In this document: one piece after another, positions 1 to 5,664 of the stretch
Layout of the letters: every line of letters starts with the position of its first letter
Numbering within the stretch: position 1 is the first letter of the stretch
Assembly: GCA_903898475.1 (NCBI GenBank)
Contig: CAIUFU010000002.1
Span: 1-5,739 of the forward strand
Source: an uncultured Alphaproteobacteria bacterium
Lineage (GTDB): Bacteria; Pseudomonadota; Alphaproteobacteria; Rickettsiales; UBA1997
DNA length: 5,739 nt
Direction: 5' to 3'
The notes under the pieces: model-generated
Told to the model about the DNA's origin: nothing
The model's input: only the letters and a program-made list of their open reading frames with translations
The model's database searches: none
Translations under genes and position numbers: made by a program

Positions 1-116
1 AAACAATATTTCGCAGCGATCACGCTTCAAACCACTTGGTTTTGAAAGGCGTGCTCGGGCGTGATAAAGCAAGAATCAGCGCTGAGATTGATTTGGCGAT
101 TGAGCAAGAATTGTAA
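1..116 (+). CDS. C-terminal end of a possible radical SAM family protein (5' end outside window)
   Basis: An open frame enters from the left edge (first complete codon at position 3) and stops with TAA at 114-116, giving 37 C-terminal residues. The tail contains FRSDHASNHLVLKGVLGRDK followed by a short amphipathic helix ending EQEL. From memory this resembles the conserved 'RSNHASNYLPLKGxLxxDK' ending of a group of radical SAM Fe-S enzymes, in which the tail follows the catalytic barrel. The CxxxCxxC cluster motif would lie upstream of the window, so the family cannot be confirmed. It is the only plus-strand gene here and converges with the HExxH gene, leaving 71 bp between the two stop codons. 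That this is a real coding end is fairly safe. The product is a tentative recognition from one motif. Confidence 0.45.
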   Translation, partial: TIFRSDHASNHLVLKGVLGRDKARISAEIDLAIEQEL

Positions 117-134
117 CTTACAGGTAAGGGGGTG

Positions 135-170
135 GTGATTAGTGCGTCGTACAGGGATTATTCACTTTTT
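135..170 (+). terminator. Weak candidate terminator for the plus-strand gene
   Basis: GTGATTA (135-141) can pair with TATTCAC (159-165) apart from one T-T mismatch, and five T residues follow at 166-170. The stem is AT-rich and the loop is 17 nt, so this is a poor intrinsic terminator. It is listed because it lies 18 nt after the stop codon at 116 and nothing better is seen in the 71-bp convergent gap. Confidence 0.22.
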
Positions 171-187
171 GTATCTCAAATTAGCGT

Positions 188-1417
188 TTAAAGATCTTTT
201 TCAGGCCCACTTTTTTTGGAAAGCTTTTCCGAAAAATAATCTGAGCTAGATTTTGTGCGTACCACGCCAGATGGAATTTCGCTTTCTCCAAAACCTTTTG
301 GACAAACGCTGTTTAAAAGGCGCTCTGGATGTTCTAAAATTCTGGCATGTATCTCGGCTTTTCTATCAAAAATATTTTCGTAATCTTGTAAAACCGCTTT
401 CATACCCTCAATAGTTTGAGCCAAATTTAGAAAGCCTGCGTAAAGACTTTTTTCCTCTTTTGTGGCCACTCTTTTGTTTCTAGTTTTTTTATCTTCAACA
501 TGAGTAAGTTTCTCAAAAAACTGAAACTCTTCACCGTGTCCCTTAAGCATTTTTGCTACTAGATTAACCTCCTCAAGCTCTCTTTTTCCAGTCTTACCTT
601 TATGATTCGATTTGTAAGTAATGACTTCTGTGTCTTTATATTCTTTGGAATATTTCTTTAAATCTTCTGAAAGAGTTGCGTCGTAAACTTTAAAATGGTC
701 AGAAATTCCACTAAGAATATTTTGCAAATTTACCACACACTCTTCTAACAGCGCTGTATCATAAGTTGTATTTTCTTCATTTTCTTTCATGTGAGAGCAT
801 TCGTGCTTAATCATCTTCACAAGATATTTTCCTTCAAAATTGGTTGCGATTTTTAACTCTTTGGTTTGAGGAAGATACCCACCACTAAAGCCAAATTTAT
901 CCAACCCTTCTGCTTTCAAATTTCTTGAAAGGTTTGCGTCGTAAATTCTAACTTCCGCCACTTCTAAACACTGCAAAATCAGATCTCTAGTTTTTGGACC
1001 TTGCGCAGCAGCTTTTCTGAATTCATCCCGAACATTGCTCATGATGAACTTGGCTTTTTTTAACACTTCTTCAGAAACGGTTGTGCCTTCGTCAATTTCT
1101 AACTTCGGCCCCCTTGCTTTTAAGAGAGCTTCTAGTTCTGGGTCTTTCAAATCACTGGCTTTAGCATCAGCTACTGGTAATCCAAAAGTTGGTAAAGCGT
1201 CCCAAATTTTTCGCAAAAATACACCCAATCCCCGCGCCAAGGGCTGTTCACTAGTGGTAGCGCGCACAAAATTTATTTTTTCTTGTAGCTCAACTTCTCT
1301 TGCCGATATTTTTTCGCTTTCGACGCTTGGCAAAATACCGTCAAATGCTTTGGCAACAAACACCTCTGAGACAACGTTTGAAGACGCAGAATCAGAAATT
1401 TTAGTTAAGTTTTTCAT
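188..1417 (-). CDS. Putative HExxH zinc metallopeptidase-like protein of unknown family
   Basis: I do not recognise this 409-residue protein as a named family. It contains KMIKHECSHMKE, a canonical HExxH motif at residues 205-209 inside a predicted helix. A beta-strand-like segment precedes it (GGYLPQTKELKIATN, about 179-193), the usual lead-in to a zincin active-site helix. Glu225 or Glu226 in ALLEECVVNL, about 17 residues after the motif, could be the third zinc ligand, as in gluzincins; this is inference. A later EIHARILEHPERLL segment (355-368) looks like another conserved helix. YDANLSRNLK (159-168) recurs as YDATLSEDLK (245-254), exactly 86 residues apart. No signal peptide or membrane helix is seen, so the protein is cytosolic or exported by a non-Sec route. 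It is rich in Lys and Glu. The ATG at 1417 has no Shine-Dalgarno sequence, but a promoter candidate ends just upstream. Coding is convincing; peptidase activity is inferred from the motif alone. Confidence 0.72.
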   Translation of the reverse strand: MKNLTKISDSASSNVVSEVFVAKAFDGILPSVESEKISAREVELQEKINFVRATTSEQPLARGLGVFLRKIWDALPTFGLPVADAKASDLKDPELEALLKARGPKLEIDEGTTVSEEVLKKAKFIMSNVRDEFRKAAAQGPKTRDLILQCLEVAEVRIYDANLSRNLKAEGLDKFGFSGGYLPQTKELKIATNFEGKYLVKMIKHECSHMKENEENTTYDTALLEECVVNLQNILSGISDHFKVYDATLSEDLKKYSKEYKDTEVITYKSNHKGKTGKRELEEVNLVAKMLKGHGEEFQFFEKLTHVEDKKTRNKRVATKEEKSLYAGFLNLAQTIEGMKAVLQDYENIFDRKAEIHARILEHPERLLNSVCPKGFGESEIPSGVVRTKSSSDYFSEKLSKKSGPEKDL

Positions 1418-1422
1418 AAATT

Positions 1423-1445
1423 TTGTTGGATTCTAACTTCAACAA
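1423..1445. promoter_or_regulatory. Inverted repeat over the -10 region (possible operator)
   Basis: TTGTTG (1423-1428) and CAACAA (1440-1445) form a perfect 6-bp dyad with an 11-bp spacer. The dyad is centred on 1434, on the candidate -10 hexamer at 1430-1435 and the predicted start of the HExxH gene. Such placement would suit a repressor, but 6-bp low-complexity arms can occur by chance. The rest of the 1437-1537 gap shows no gene and no clear terminator for the SpoIIAA-like gene. Confidence 0.22.
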
Positions 1446-1459
1446 CCAATGAGGCTCAA
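1430..1459 (-). promoter_or_regulatory. Candidate sigma70-type promoter for the HExxH gene
   Basis: Read on the minus strand there is TTGAGC (1459-1454, 4 of 6 to TTGACA), an 18-bp spacer, and TAGAAT (1435-1430, 5 of 6 to TATAAT). The predicted start is near 1423, only about 6 nt before the ATG at 1417. The mRNA would be almost leaderless, which fits the lack of a Shine-Dalgarno sequence. This is inference from consensus matching. Confidence 0.38.
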
Positions 1460-1537
1460 ATAACTGGAATGAAATTAACGCCAATTTTTTGTTTGTTAGA
1501 AGATTTTTGTAAGAATATTTTGAGTAGGAAGCTTTGG

Positions 1538-1966
1538 TTATTTATTTTCCAAAATCCAATCCTGGGCTTTTTCAATTTGATTATACTTGAAAATTTTCAC
1601 CTCGGGATGCACCCGACCTTTAGCAATTCTTGCGACAATTTTTGTAAAAAATCCTCCCATCCCTAGCGCCGCTTTTTTGAATTTGTGATGATTTTGGCGG
1701 GCGAAATTTAAATATTCGGCGCGGTTTTGCGCACTCGACCAGTAAGGAAATTTTTTAGCGTGAATGATAATTCCTCGAAGCTCGCCATGGGTTGCAAAAT
1801 ATGGGTCGATGAGGTCGGAAATATTTTGAAAATCGTCAGCCGTAAAAGGGTTGGTCGCATCAAGCAAAATCACACCGTGATGATCGTCAAACTGGCAGAG
1901 TAGGCCGTTTTGGGTGGTCACTTCTTTAAAGGTTACTTCAAACTGATGGTCGTTGTCGTAAGTCAT
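1538..1966 (-). CDS. SpoIIAA-like (STAS-fold) protein
   Basis: This 142-residue protein has the layout of the SpoIIAA-like family (Pfam PF11964, STAS-like fold). An N-terminal beta region contains HHGVILLDATNPFTADDFQ (about 29-47). A core strand GELRGIIIHAKKFPYW (61-76) follows, then a long amphipathic helix, NRAEYLNFARQNHHKFKKAAL (about 81-101). A last strand-helix unit, PEVKIFKYNQIEKAQDWILE (121-140), closes it and matches the family ending 'evr.F....eA..WL'. No enzymatic motif is expected; members are small soluble proteins of mostly unknown role, and the phospho-Ser switch of true anti-anti-sigma factors cannot be assigned here. It starts at ATG 1966 without a visible Shine-Dalgarno sequence, 37 nt after the terminator of the barrel gene. 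It therefore needs a very compact promoter or terminator read-through. Family assignment is from fold pattern and ending, not a search. Confidence 0.75.
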   Translation of the reverse strand: MTYDNDHQFEVTFKEVTTQNGLLCQFDDHHGVILLDATNPFTADDFQNISDLIDPYFATHGELRGIIIHAKKFPYWSSAQNRAEYLNFARQNHHKFKKAALGMGGFFTKIVARIAKGRVHPEVKIFKYNQIEKAQDWILENK

Positions 1967-2003
1967 GAGAATTTTTTTGTGAGTTGTTGTGAAGAATTAA
2001 TCG

Positions 2004-2043
2004 AAAAAAACCCGCCTGAAAATTAATTCAGACGGGTTTTTTT
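2004..2043 (-). terminator. Strong rho-independent terminator after the outer-membrane protein gene
   Basis: Arms 2004-2020 and 2027-2043 are complementary over 17 positions around a 6-nt AATTAA loop. On the minus-strand RNA the one non-Watson-Crick pair is a G-U wobble (C2015 opposite A2032 on the plus strand). The GC core CCCG/CGGG is followed on the minus strand by seven T residues (2010-2004). It begins 27 nt after the stop codon at 2071 and so ends the barrel transcript. The flanking A and T runs make it nearly symmetrical, but no plus-strand gene leads into it. Confidence 0.87.
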
Positions 2044-2070
2044 TAAAGATCACTTAACTTCTAAGAAAAT

Positions 2071-2679
2071 TTATTGAGCTGATCCAAAAGTGTAAGACAG
2101 ACCTAAATGCGCTACACCTAAAATAGTGTCGCTGGTGGCATTTTGGTAAGGCAGTTTGTTAAGTTTTTGGATGTCGTAAGATGTTTTGATGCTGAGATTA
2201 GTTTTTGGCAGATCAAACAAAAAACCCACTCCGTAAACCGGTGAAGTGTGACTAAACGCTCCATCGATTTGATATTGCGTACGAGCTACACCCCAAGACA
2301 CGAAGGGAGAAAAACCGGGTAAAACTTTAATCCCCAAATTGGCTCTGGCACCGTAACGATTATCAATTTGGATTTTCGGACCAGTGCCCACAATGTTGTT
2401 ATCAAAACCTTTAGTGGTCGAATTTAAGTCTTCGTAGAAAACTTCTCCAGCAAAGTGAAGTATCGCTGGGTCATATCGCACCCCGGCGTTTAGTCCAAAT
2501 CCGGTGTCGATGGTTTGTCGTTCATTATTGTCTTTTGGTCCTGATAGCACTGCAGAATTTGCGGATTTGTGATTTGCTATAGTTTCCAAGCCGTCAATGC
2601 CGATAAACACGCCGTTAGAGGCCTGTGACTGTGTTGCAAGAAGTGCTAAAGAAAAGAAAATCGGTAGAAACTTTTTCAT
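2071..2679 (-). CDS. Small outer-membrane beta-barrel protein
   Basis: Starting at ATG 2679 the product has 202 residues. An in-frame start 17 codons further upstream (2730) is possible but would put extra polar residues before the signal peptide and would run through the structured leader. MKKFLPIFFSLALLATQSQA is a classical Sec signal peptide with likely cleavage after SQA (residue 20). The mature part of about 182 residues alternates polar and hydrophobic residues in strand-like segments such as GFGLNAGVRYD, LHFAGEVFYED, RYGARANLGIKV, FSPFVSWGVARTQYQ, SPVYGVGFLFDL, TNLSIKTSYDI and LGVAHLGLSYTF. These fit an eight-stranded OmpA/OMP_b-brl-type barrel (PF13505-like). It ends YTFGSAQ, so the usual terminal aromatic is followed by four extra residues. 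A weak TGAG lies shortly before the ATG, directly after the leader helix. A strong terminator follows. The exact family and ligand are unknown. Confidence 0.78.
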   Translation of the reverse strand: MKKFLPIFFSLALLATQSQASNGVFIGIDGLETIANHKSANSAVLSGPKDNNERQTIDTGFGLNAGVRYDPAILHFAGEVFYEDLNSTTKGFDNNIVGTGPKIQIDNRYGARANLGIKVLPGFSPFVSWGVARTQYQIDGAFSHTSPVYGVGFLFDLPKTNLSIKTSYDIQKLNKLPYQNATSDTILGVAHLGLSYTFGSAQ

Positions 2680-2689
2680 AATTATCTCA

Positions 2690-2761
2690 TTAGTTATTAA
2701 GAACTGACATTGATGAATAGCAAATGTCATGGGACCACGGATGGTCGGTTCTTAAAACTAA
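2690..2761 (-). promoter_or_regulatory. Predicted three-way-junction RNA leader of the outer-membrane protein gene
   Basis: In minus-strand order, the 5' arm (2761-2748: TTAGTT then TTAAGAAC) pairs with the 3' arm (2704-2690: GTTCTTAA, bulged T at 2696, AACTAA). This gives a 14-bp closing helix with one bulge. Inside it are a hairpin GACCA-TCCG-TGGTC (2746-2733) and a hairpin with arms TGACATT and AATGTCA around an 11-nt loop (2729-2705). Joining segments are 1, 3 and 0 nt, so the second hairpin can stack on the closing helix. The closing helix ends one nucleotide before the weak TGAG ribosome-binding region and 10 nt before the ATG at 2679. I do not recognise an Rfam family. It could be a riboregulator, thermometer-like leader, protein-binding autoregulatory site or a mobile palindromic element. 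Confidence 0.55.
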
Positions 2762-2767
2762 AGGGCT

Positions 2768-2773
2768 ATTATC
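2768..2773 (-). promoter_or_regulatory. Candidate -10 element of the outer-membrane protein gene
   Basis: GATAAT on the minus strand (5 of 6 to TATAAT) predicts a transcription start about 7 nt downstream, near 2761. That is exactly where the structured leader begins. The -35 region is poor (AAGTTT at a 17-bp spacing), so the support comes mainly from its position. Confidence 0.35.
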
Positions 2774-2786
2774 TTCGCTCTCATTT

Positions 2787-2876
2787 TTATAAACTTTCTA
2801 TAAAATAATCGTCGTAAGCAGCGTAATTTGAATTTTCTACGTAACGCGGAAAATCGACTTTTAGCCCCTTGGGCAT
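2787..2876 (-). CDS. Possible 29-residue small protein or gene remnant
   Basis: An ATG at 2876, 15 nt after the photolyase stop codon, opens 29 sense codons ending in TAA at 2787-2789. The peptide begins MPKGLKVDFPRYVEN and continues with NYAAYDDYFIESL. It is acidic and rich in aromatic residues, has no low-complexity AT bias, and looks more protein-like than random AT-rich DNA. The frame stays open upstream to 2903, overlapping the photolyase end, so it could also be the eroded tail of a longer gene. There is no Shine-Dalgarno sequence; translation would rely on coupling to the photolyase. No family is recognised. The remaining part of the gap between photolyase and barrel gene holds the promoter and leader described separately. 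Confidence 0.27.
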   Translation of the reverse strand: MPKGLKVDFPRYVENSNYAAYDDYFIESL

Positions 2877-2890
2877 TGATTCTAGAAAAA

Positions 2891-4279
2891 TTACTTCAAA
2901 CTTTTAAACAACATCAAAGCCAAGTCTCTGGCGTGAGCGTGATCAACAATTCTGGTTGGATAATTTTTGCCAAGTTCCACGCCACAAGATTTTAATAAAT
3001 TTTCGTCAGCCTCCCAAGGGTTGTGAATAAATCGTTGCGGCAATTGCGCTAATTCGGGAATCCACTTCTTAACGTAATTTCCCTGCGCGTCAAAACGCTC
3101 GCCCTGCAATGTCGGATTAAAAATTCTAAAGAATGGAGCCGCGTCAGCACCACTTCCAGCCACCCATTGCCAGTTGGCTACGTTGCTGGCAAGATCAGCA
3201 TCAATCAAACAATCCCAAAACCATTTCTCACCTTCGCGCCAATCAATTAGCAAATCTTTCACCAAAAACGATGCCACAATCATGCGCACGCGATTATGCA
3301 TCAGGCCAGTTGTCCACAGCTCGCGCATGCCAGCGTCAACAATTGGAAATCCGGTTTGACCCTTCTGCCATTTCTGCAAAAGAAAATCATTTTTTTTCCA
3401 AGGAAATTTCTCAAATTCGATGCGAAAAGATTTGGTGGGAAGTTCTGGAAAATGAAAAAGCAAATGGTGGCAAAACTCACGCCAGCCAAGCTCGGTGAGA
3501 AATTGTGTTTTTCCTTCGGAGGGTGAAATTTTCTTTGCTGCGTAAAAAATTTCTCGCGGCGAAATCAATCCAAAATGCAAGTGCGGCGAAAGTTTTGAAG
3601 TGCCGTTAAGGCTAGGAATGTCGCGGGCTTGTTTGTATTCTTGAACTTTATTTTTTAGAAAAGATTCAAGGCTTGAAGTTGCGATAATCTCAAATTTTTC
3701 GGCCCAATTTTTTTTCGGCAAAAGATCAAAAACGTCATTTTCAATATCCAGAAAGAAGTCGCGGGCACCCTTTGCTGGCGAAGGCAAAGGATCTAAAATT
3801 GCATCTGAGTTTTTCAAACAATGGCGCCAAAAAGGTGTAAACACTTTGTAGTAACCGCCGCTGCCATTTTTAATTTCAGTTGGTTCAAAAAGTGTCGTTG
3901 CTTTAAAGTCAAAAACCGCAATTGAATTTTCTTCCGCGAGTTTTTTGATTTTCTCCTGAAGCTTTAATTCTGGATGATTAACGACGCGCGAAAAATAAAT
4001 CGCCTCGATATTTTTGCTCAAAAAAATCTCACGTAAAATCTCCAAACTATCACCTTTTTTTAGAGCGAGTTTCAGAGAAAATTTTTCCAGAAGTTCCTTA
4101 GAAAAATTCTCCAAAGCGTGATGCAAAAACCACTTCGAAGCCTCACCAAGTGGGCGTCGATTTGCTTCATCTAAAATAAAAAGTGGTGCGACATTTTTGT
4201 GATCCCGCATCGCGTAAAAAAATGCTGGATTGTCGCTAACTCGTAAATCTTGATTAAATAGAACTAAGGCGTGTTTCAT
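2891..4279 (-). CDS. phrB: Deoxyribodipyrimidine photolyase (class I CPD type)
   Basis: This FAD enzyme uses blue light to split cyclobutane pyrimidine dimers in DNA. The ATG at 4279 (462 residues) is preferred because MKHALVLFNQDLRVSDNPAF is where the family starts; a TTG at 4297 would add six residues and overlap selO. The N-terminal antenna domain covers about 1-130. The FAD domain shows TSKLSPHLHFG (227-237), ELGWREF (263-269), TGFPIVDAGMREL, MHNRVRMIVASFLVKDLLIDW and ANWQWVAGSGADAAPFFRIFNP. Aligned by eye with the E. coli enzyme (472 residues), the electron-transfer triad W306/W359/W382 corresponds to W294, W347 and W370. The active-site E274, W277 and N378 correspond to E263, W266 and N366. 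All are kept, so the enzyme should be active. The antenna cofactor (folate or deazaflavin) is not decidable here. It follows selO by 5 nt with no room for a promoter, indicating co-transcription and translational coupling. A photoreceptor role cannot be excluded but is less likely. Confidence 0.95.
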   Translation of the reverse strand: MKHALVLFNQDLRVSDNPAFFYAMRDHKNVAPLFILDEANRRPLGEASKWFLHHALENFSKELLEKFSLKLALKKGDSLEILREIFLSKNIEAIYFSRVVNHPELKLQEKIKKLAEENSIAVFDFKATTLFEPTEIKNGSGGYYKVFTPFWRHCLKNSDAILDPLPSPAKGARDFFLDIENDVFDLLPKKNWAEKFEIIATSSLESFLKNKVQEYKQARDIPSLNGTSKLSPHLHFGLISPREIFYAAKKISPSEGKTQFLTELGWREFCHHLLFHFPELPTKSFRIEFEKFPWKKNDFLLQKWQKGQTGFPIVDAGMRELWTTGLMHNRVRMIVASFLVKDLLIDWREGEKWFWDCLIDADLASNVANWQWVAGSGADAAPFFRIFNPTLQGERFDAQGNYVKKWIPELAQLPQRFIHNPWEADENLLKSCGVELGKNYPTRIVDHAHARDLALMLFKSLK

Positions 4280-4284
4280 TGATT

Positions 4285-5664
4285 TTAACTTGAGCAAGAA
4301 ATGCTAATTTCCTTCGCCCAAGCGGGCGGAGGGTTGGAGTAAGATTCATTTTCTGGTTGTTCTTCGTAAGGATTTTGCATGATTTTTTGTAATTTTTTTA
4401 CTTCTAAAAAATCATTTTCAAGATCGGCTTTTTCGATGGCGGTTTGGAGCAGGTGGTTGCGCAAAATGAATTTGGGGTTGGAGTTTTTCGTGGTGGGAAG
4501 TTGTGGGTGCAGCTTTTTTATGGCTTGGTGCCATGAATCATCTTTCGACAGGCTCAAGATGACATCGAGTTTGTTGAGGTTGCGGAAGAAAAATGTGTAA
4601 TCAATTTGATGTTCTTCAAGTAAGTCTAAAATTTGGTGAGTGAGTTTTTTTACATCTTCGTCAGACGCGGCAAATCCAAGCTTTAGCGCCATTAATTGGT
4701 AAAATTCTTCGTAAAAGATTTTTTCGTAATTCGCCAAAATTTCCTTCTGCTCTTCCATCGAAACTAAGCTTGAAAGTGTGATGGCAAAGGCGTGCAAATT
4801 CCATAAGCCGATTGCCGGTTGATTGGCAAAAGAGTAGCGTCCTTGCGTGTCAGAATGGTTGCAGATGTGGTGTGGATTGTAGCTGTCTAAAAATCCGAAA
4901 GGGCCGTAATCCAGAGTGATTCCAAGAATCGACATATTGTCGGTGTTGAGAACGCCGTGGCAAAATCCGACGGCTTGCCATTTGGCAATGAGCTTGGCGG
5001 TTGATTCGACGACGCTTGCTAGAAAGTCGGCGTATTTGTTTTTTTGATCTTTTAGCTGAGGAAAATTTTGTTCAATGACGTAATCGGCGAGAATTTTTAT
5101 TTGCTCATTTTGTTTGCGGTAGAAAAAAACTTCAAACGTGCCAAAGCGCACGTGGCTTGGTGCCATGCGAATTATTTGGGCGGCTTTTTCCATGCCGTCG
5201 CGGTAAATTTTTTGATCGGAGGCGATTAAGCAAAGGGCGCGTGAAGTTGGAATTCCAAGCGCGTGCATTGCTTCTGACACTAAAAATTCGCGAATTGATG
5301 AGCGAAGCACCGCCTTGCCATCCCCCATGCGAGAATAAGGCGTGAGGCCAGAGCCTTTTAAAACCAGATCCCAACTTTGATTTTTTTTGTTAGTGATTTG
5401 CGCAAGCAAAGCGGCGCGTCCGTCACCAAGTTGCGGCACGAAATGGCCAAATTGGTGACCGGCGTAAAGCATTGCCAGATTGCAAAAATTGGGGTTGGTG
5501 AATTGGCAGAAATCGGGGTTGGGAAATTCTTTTTTGTCAAAATCGATAAGCTCGCAGGCGCTTTCGCTGTAAGCTGCGACAAAGCTGTTTTCTAGTGGCG
5601 TGGGAATGATTTTGGAAAAAAAATCGGTGCCTAATTTTTTGAAATGGTTGTTGAAGGTGAGCAC
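4285..5664 (-). CDS. selO: Protein adenylyltransferase SelO (YdiU/UPF0061, pseudokinase-fold AMPylase)
   Basis: SelO transfers AMP from ATP to Ser, Thr or Tyr of target proteins and is linked to the oxidative-stress response. The 459 residues carry the family blocks YAGHQFGHFVPQLGDGRA (67-84), KGSGLTPYSRMGDGKAVLR (103-121), GFCHGVLNTDNMSILG (233-248), LDYGPFGFLD and NHSDTQGRYSFANQPAIGLWNL (269-290). The P. syringae catalytic set K113, E136, R176, R183, D252, N253 and D262 maps at a constant offset of 10 to K103, E126, R166, R173, D242, N243 and D252; all are intact. Cys457 in the terminal SCSS and Cys268 before NHSD are candidates for the redox-regulating disulfide described in E. coli. No selenocysteine is present. 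The likely start is GTG 5664; no in-frame ATG and no Shine-Dalgarno sequence is seen upstream. A dispersed repeat is embedded in frame at residues 368-376, in a linker that seems shorter than usual. First gene of a pair with the photolyase. Confidence 0.95.
   Translation of the reverse strand: MLTFNNHFKKLGTDFFSKIIPTPLENSFVAAYSESACELIDFDKKEFPNPDFCQFTNPNFCNLAMLYAGHQFGHFVPQLGDGRAALLAQITNKKNQSWDLVLKGSGLTPYSRMGDGKAVLRSSIREFLVSEAMHALGIPTSRALCLIASDQKIYRDGMEKAAQIIRMAPSHVRFGTFEVFFYRKQNEQIKILADYVIEQNFPQLKDQKNKYADFLASVVESTAKLIAKWQAVGFCHGVLNTDNMSILGITLDYGPFGFLDSYNPHHICNHSDTQGRYSFANQPAIGLWNLHAFAITLSSLVSMEEQKEILANYEKIFYEEFYQLMALKLGFAASDEDVKKLTHQILDLLEEHQIDYTFFFRNLNKLDVILSLSKDDSWHQAIKKLHPQLPTTKNSNPKFILRNHLLQTAIEKADLENDFLEVKKLQKIMQNPYEEQPENESYSNPPPAWAKEISISCSS
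4538..4562. repeat. Dispersed palindromic repeat inserted in frame within selO
   Basis: TCATCTT (4538-4544) and AAGATGA (4556-4562) are perfect inverted arms around TCGACAGGCTC. From memory this matches a short repeat seen across many bacterial genomes, roughly TTCGACAGGCTCAGGATGA. On the selO coding strand it translates as VILSLSKDD (residues 368-376), a string I know as a recurrent product of this repeat in unrelated predicted proteins. It sits between the FFFRNL helix and the conserved NPKFILRNH block of SelO and does not break the frame. Confidence 0.8.

Noticed and set aside
142..151. Third copy of the TGCGTCGTA 9-mer found twice in the HExxH gene
   Set aside because: Flanking bases do not match the two coding copies, so chance identity or a base-composition effect is the simpler explanation.
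1035..1436. 133-codon plus-strand ORF opposite the HExxH gene
   Set aside because: It is a Ser/Phe/Lys-rich mirror of the Lys/Glu-rich coding strand with no recognisable domain. The minus-strand frame carries the HExxH motif and is much longer.
1469..1666. 65-codon plus-strand ORF
   Set aside because: It is antisense to the end of the SpoIIAA-like gene, has no family resemblance, and its codons follow from the well-supported gene on the other strand.
2680..2730. Longer N-terminus for the outer-membrane protein starting at 2730
   Set aside because: It would place 17 polar residues before a textbook signal peptide and would translate through the structured leader. MKKFLPIFF at 2679 is the natural start.
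2697..2755. tRNA or tRNA-like gene suggested by the cloverleaf-like folding of this segment
   Set aside because: It has two inner hairpins rather than three, an 11-nt loop instead of a 7-nt anticodon loop, and no TTCRA T-loop or CCA-proximal features.
2690..2761. Miniature transposable element with terminal inverted repeats
   Set aside because: The arms pair well but no target-site duplication is visible at the ends, and copy number cannot be judged from one window. Kept only as the alternative to a regulatory leader.
2859..2876. GCCC-CTT-GGGC hairpin after the photolyase as its terminator
   Set aside because: The stem is only 4 bp with a 3-nt loop and no T run follows on the minus strand. 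No convincing photolyase terminator was found.
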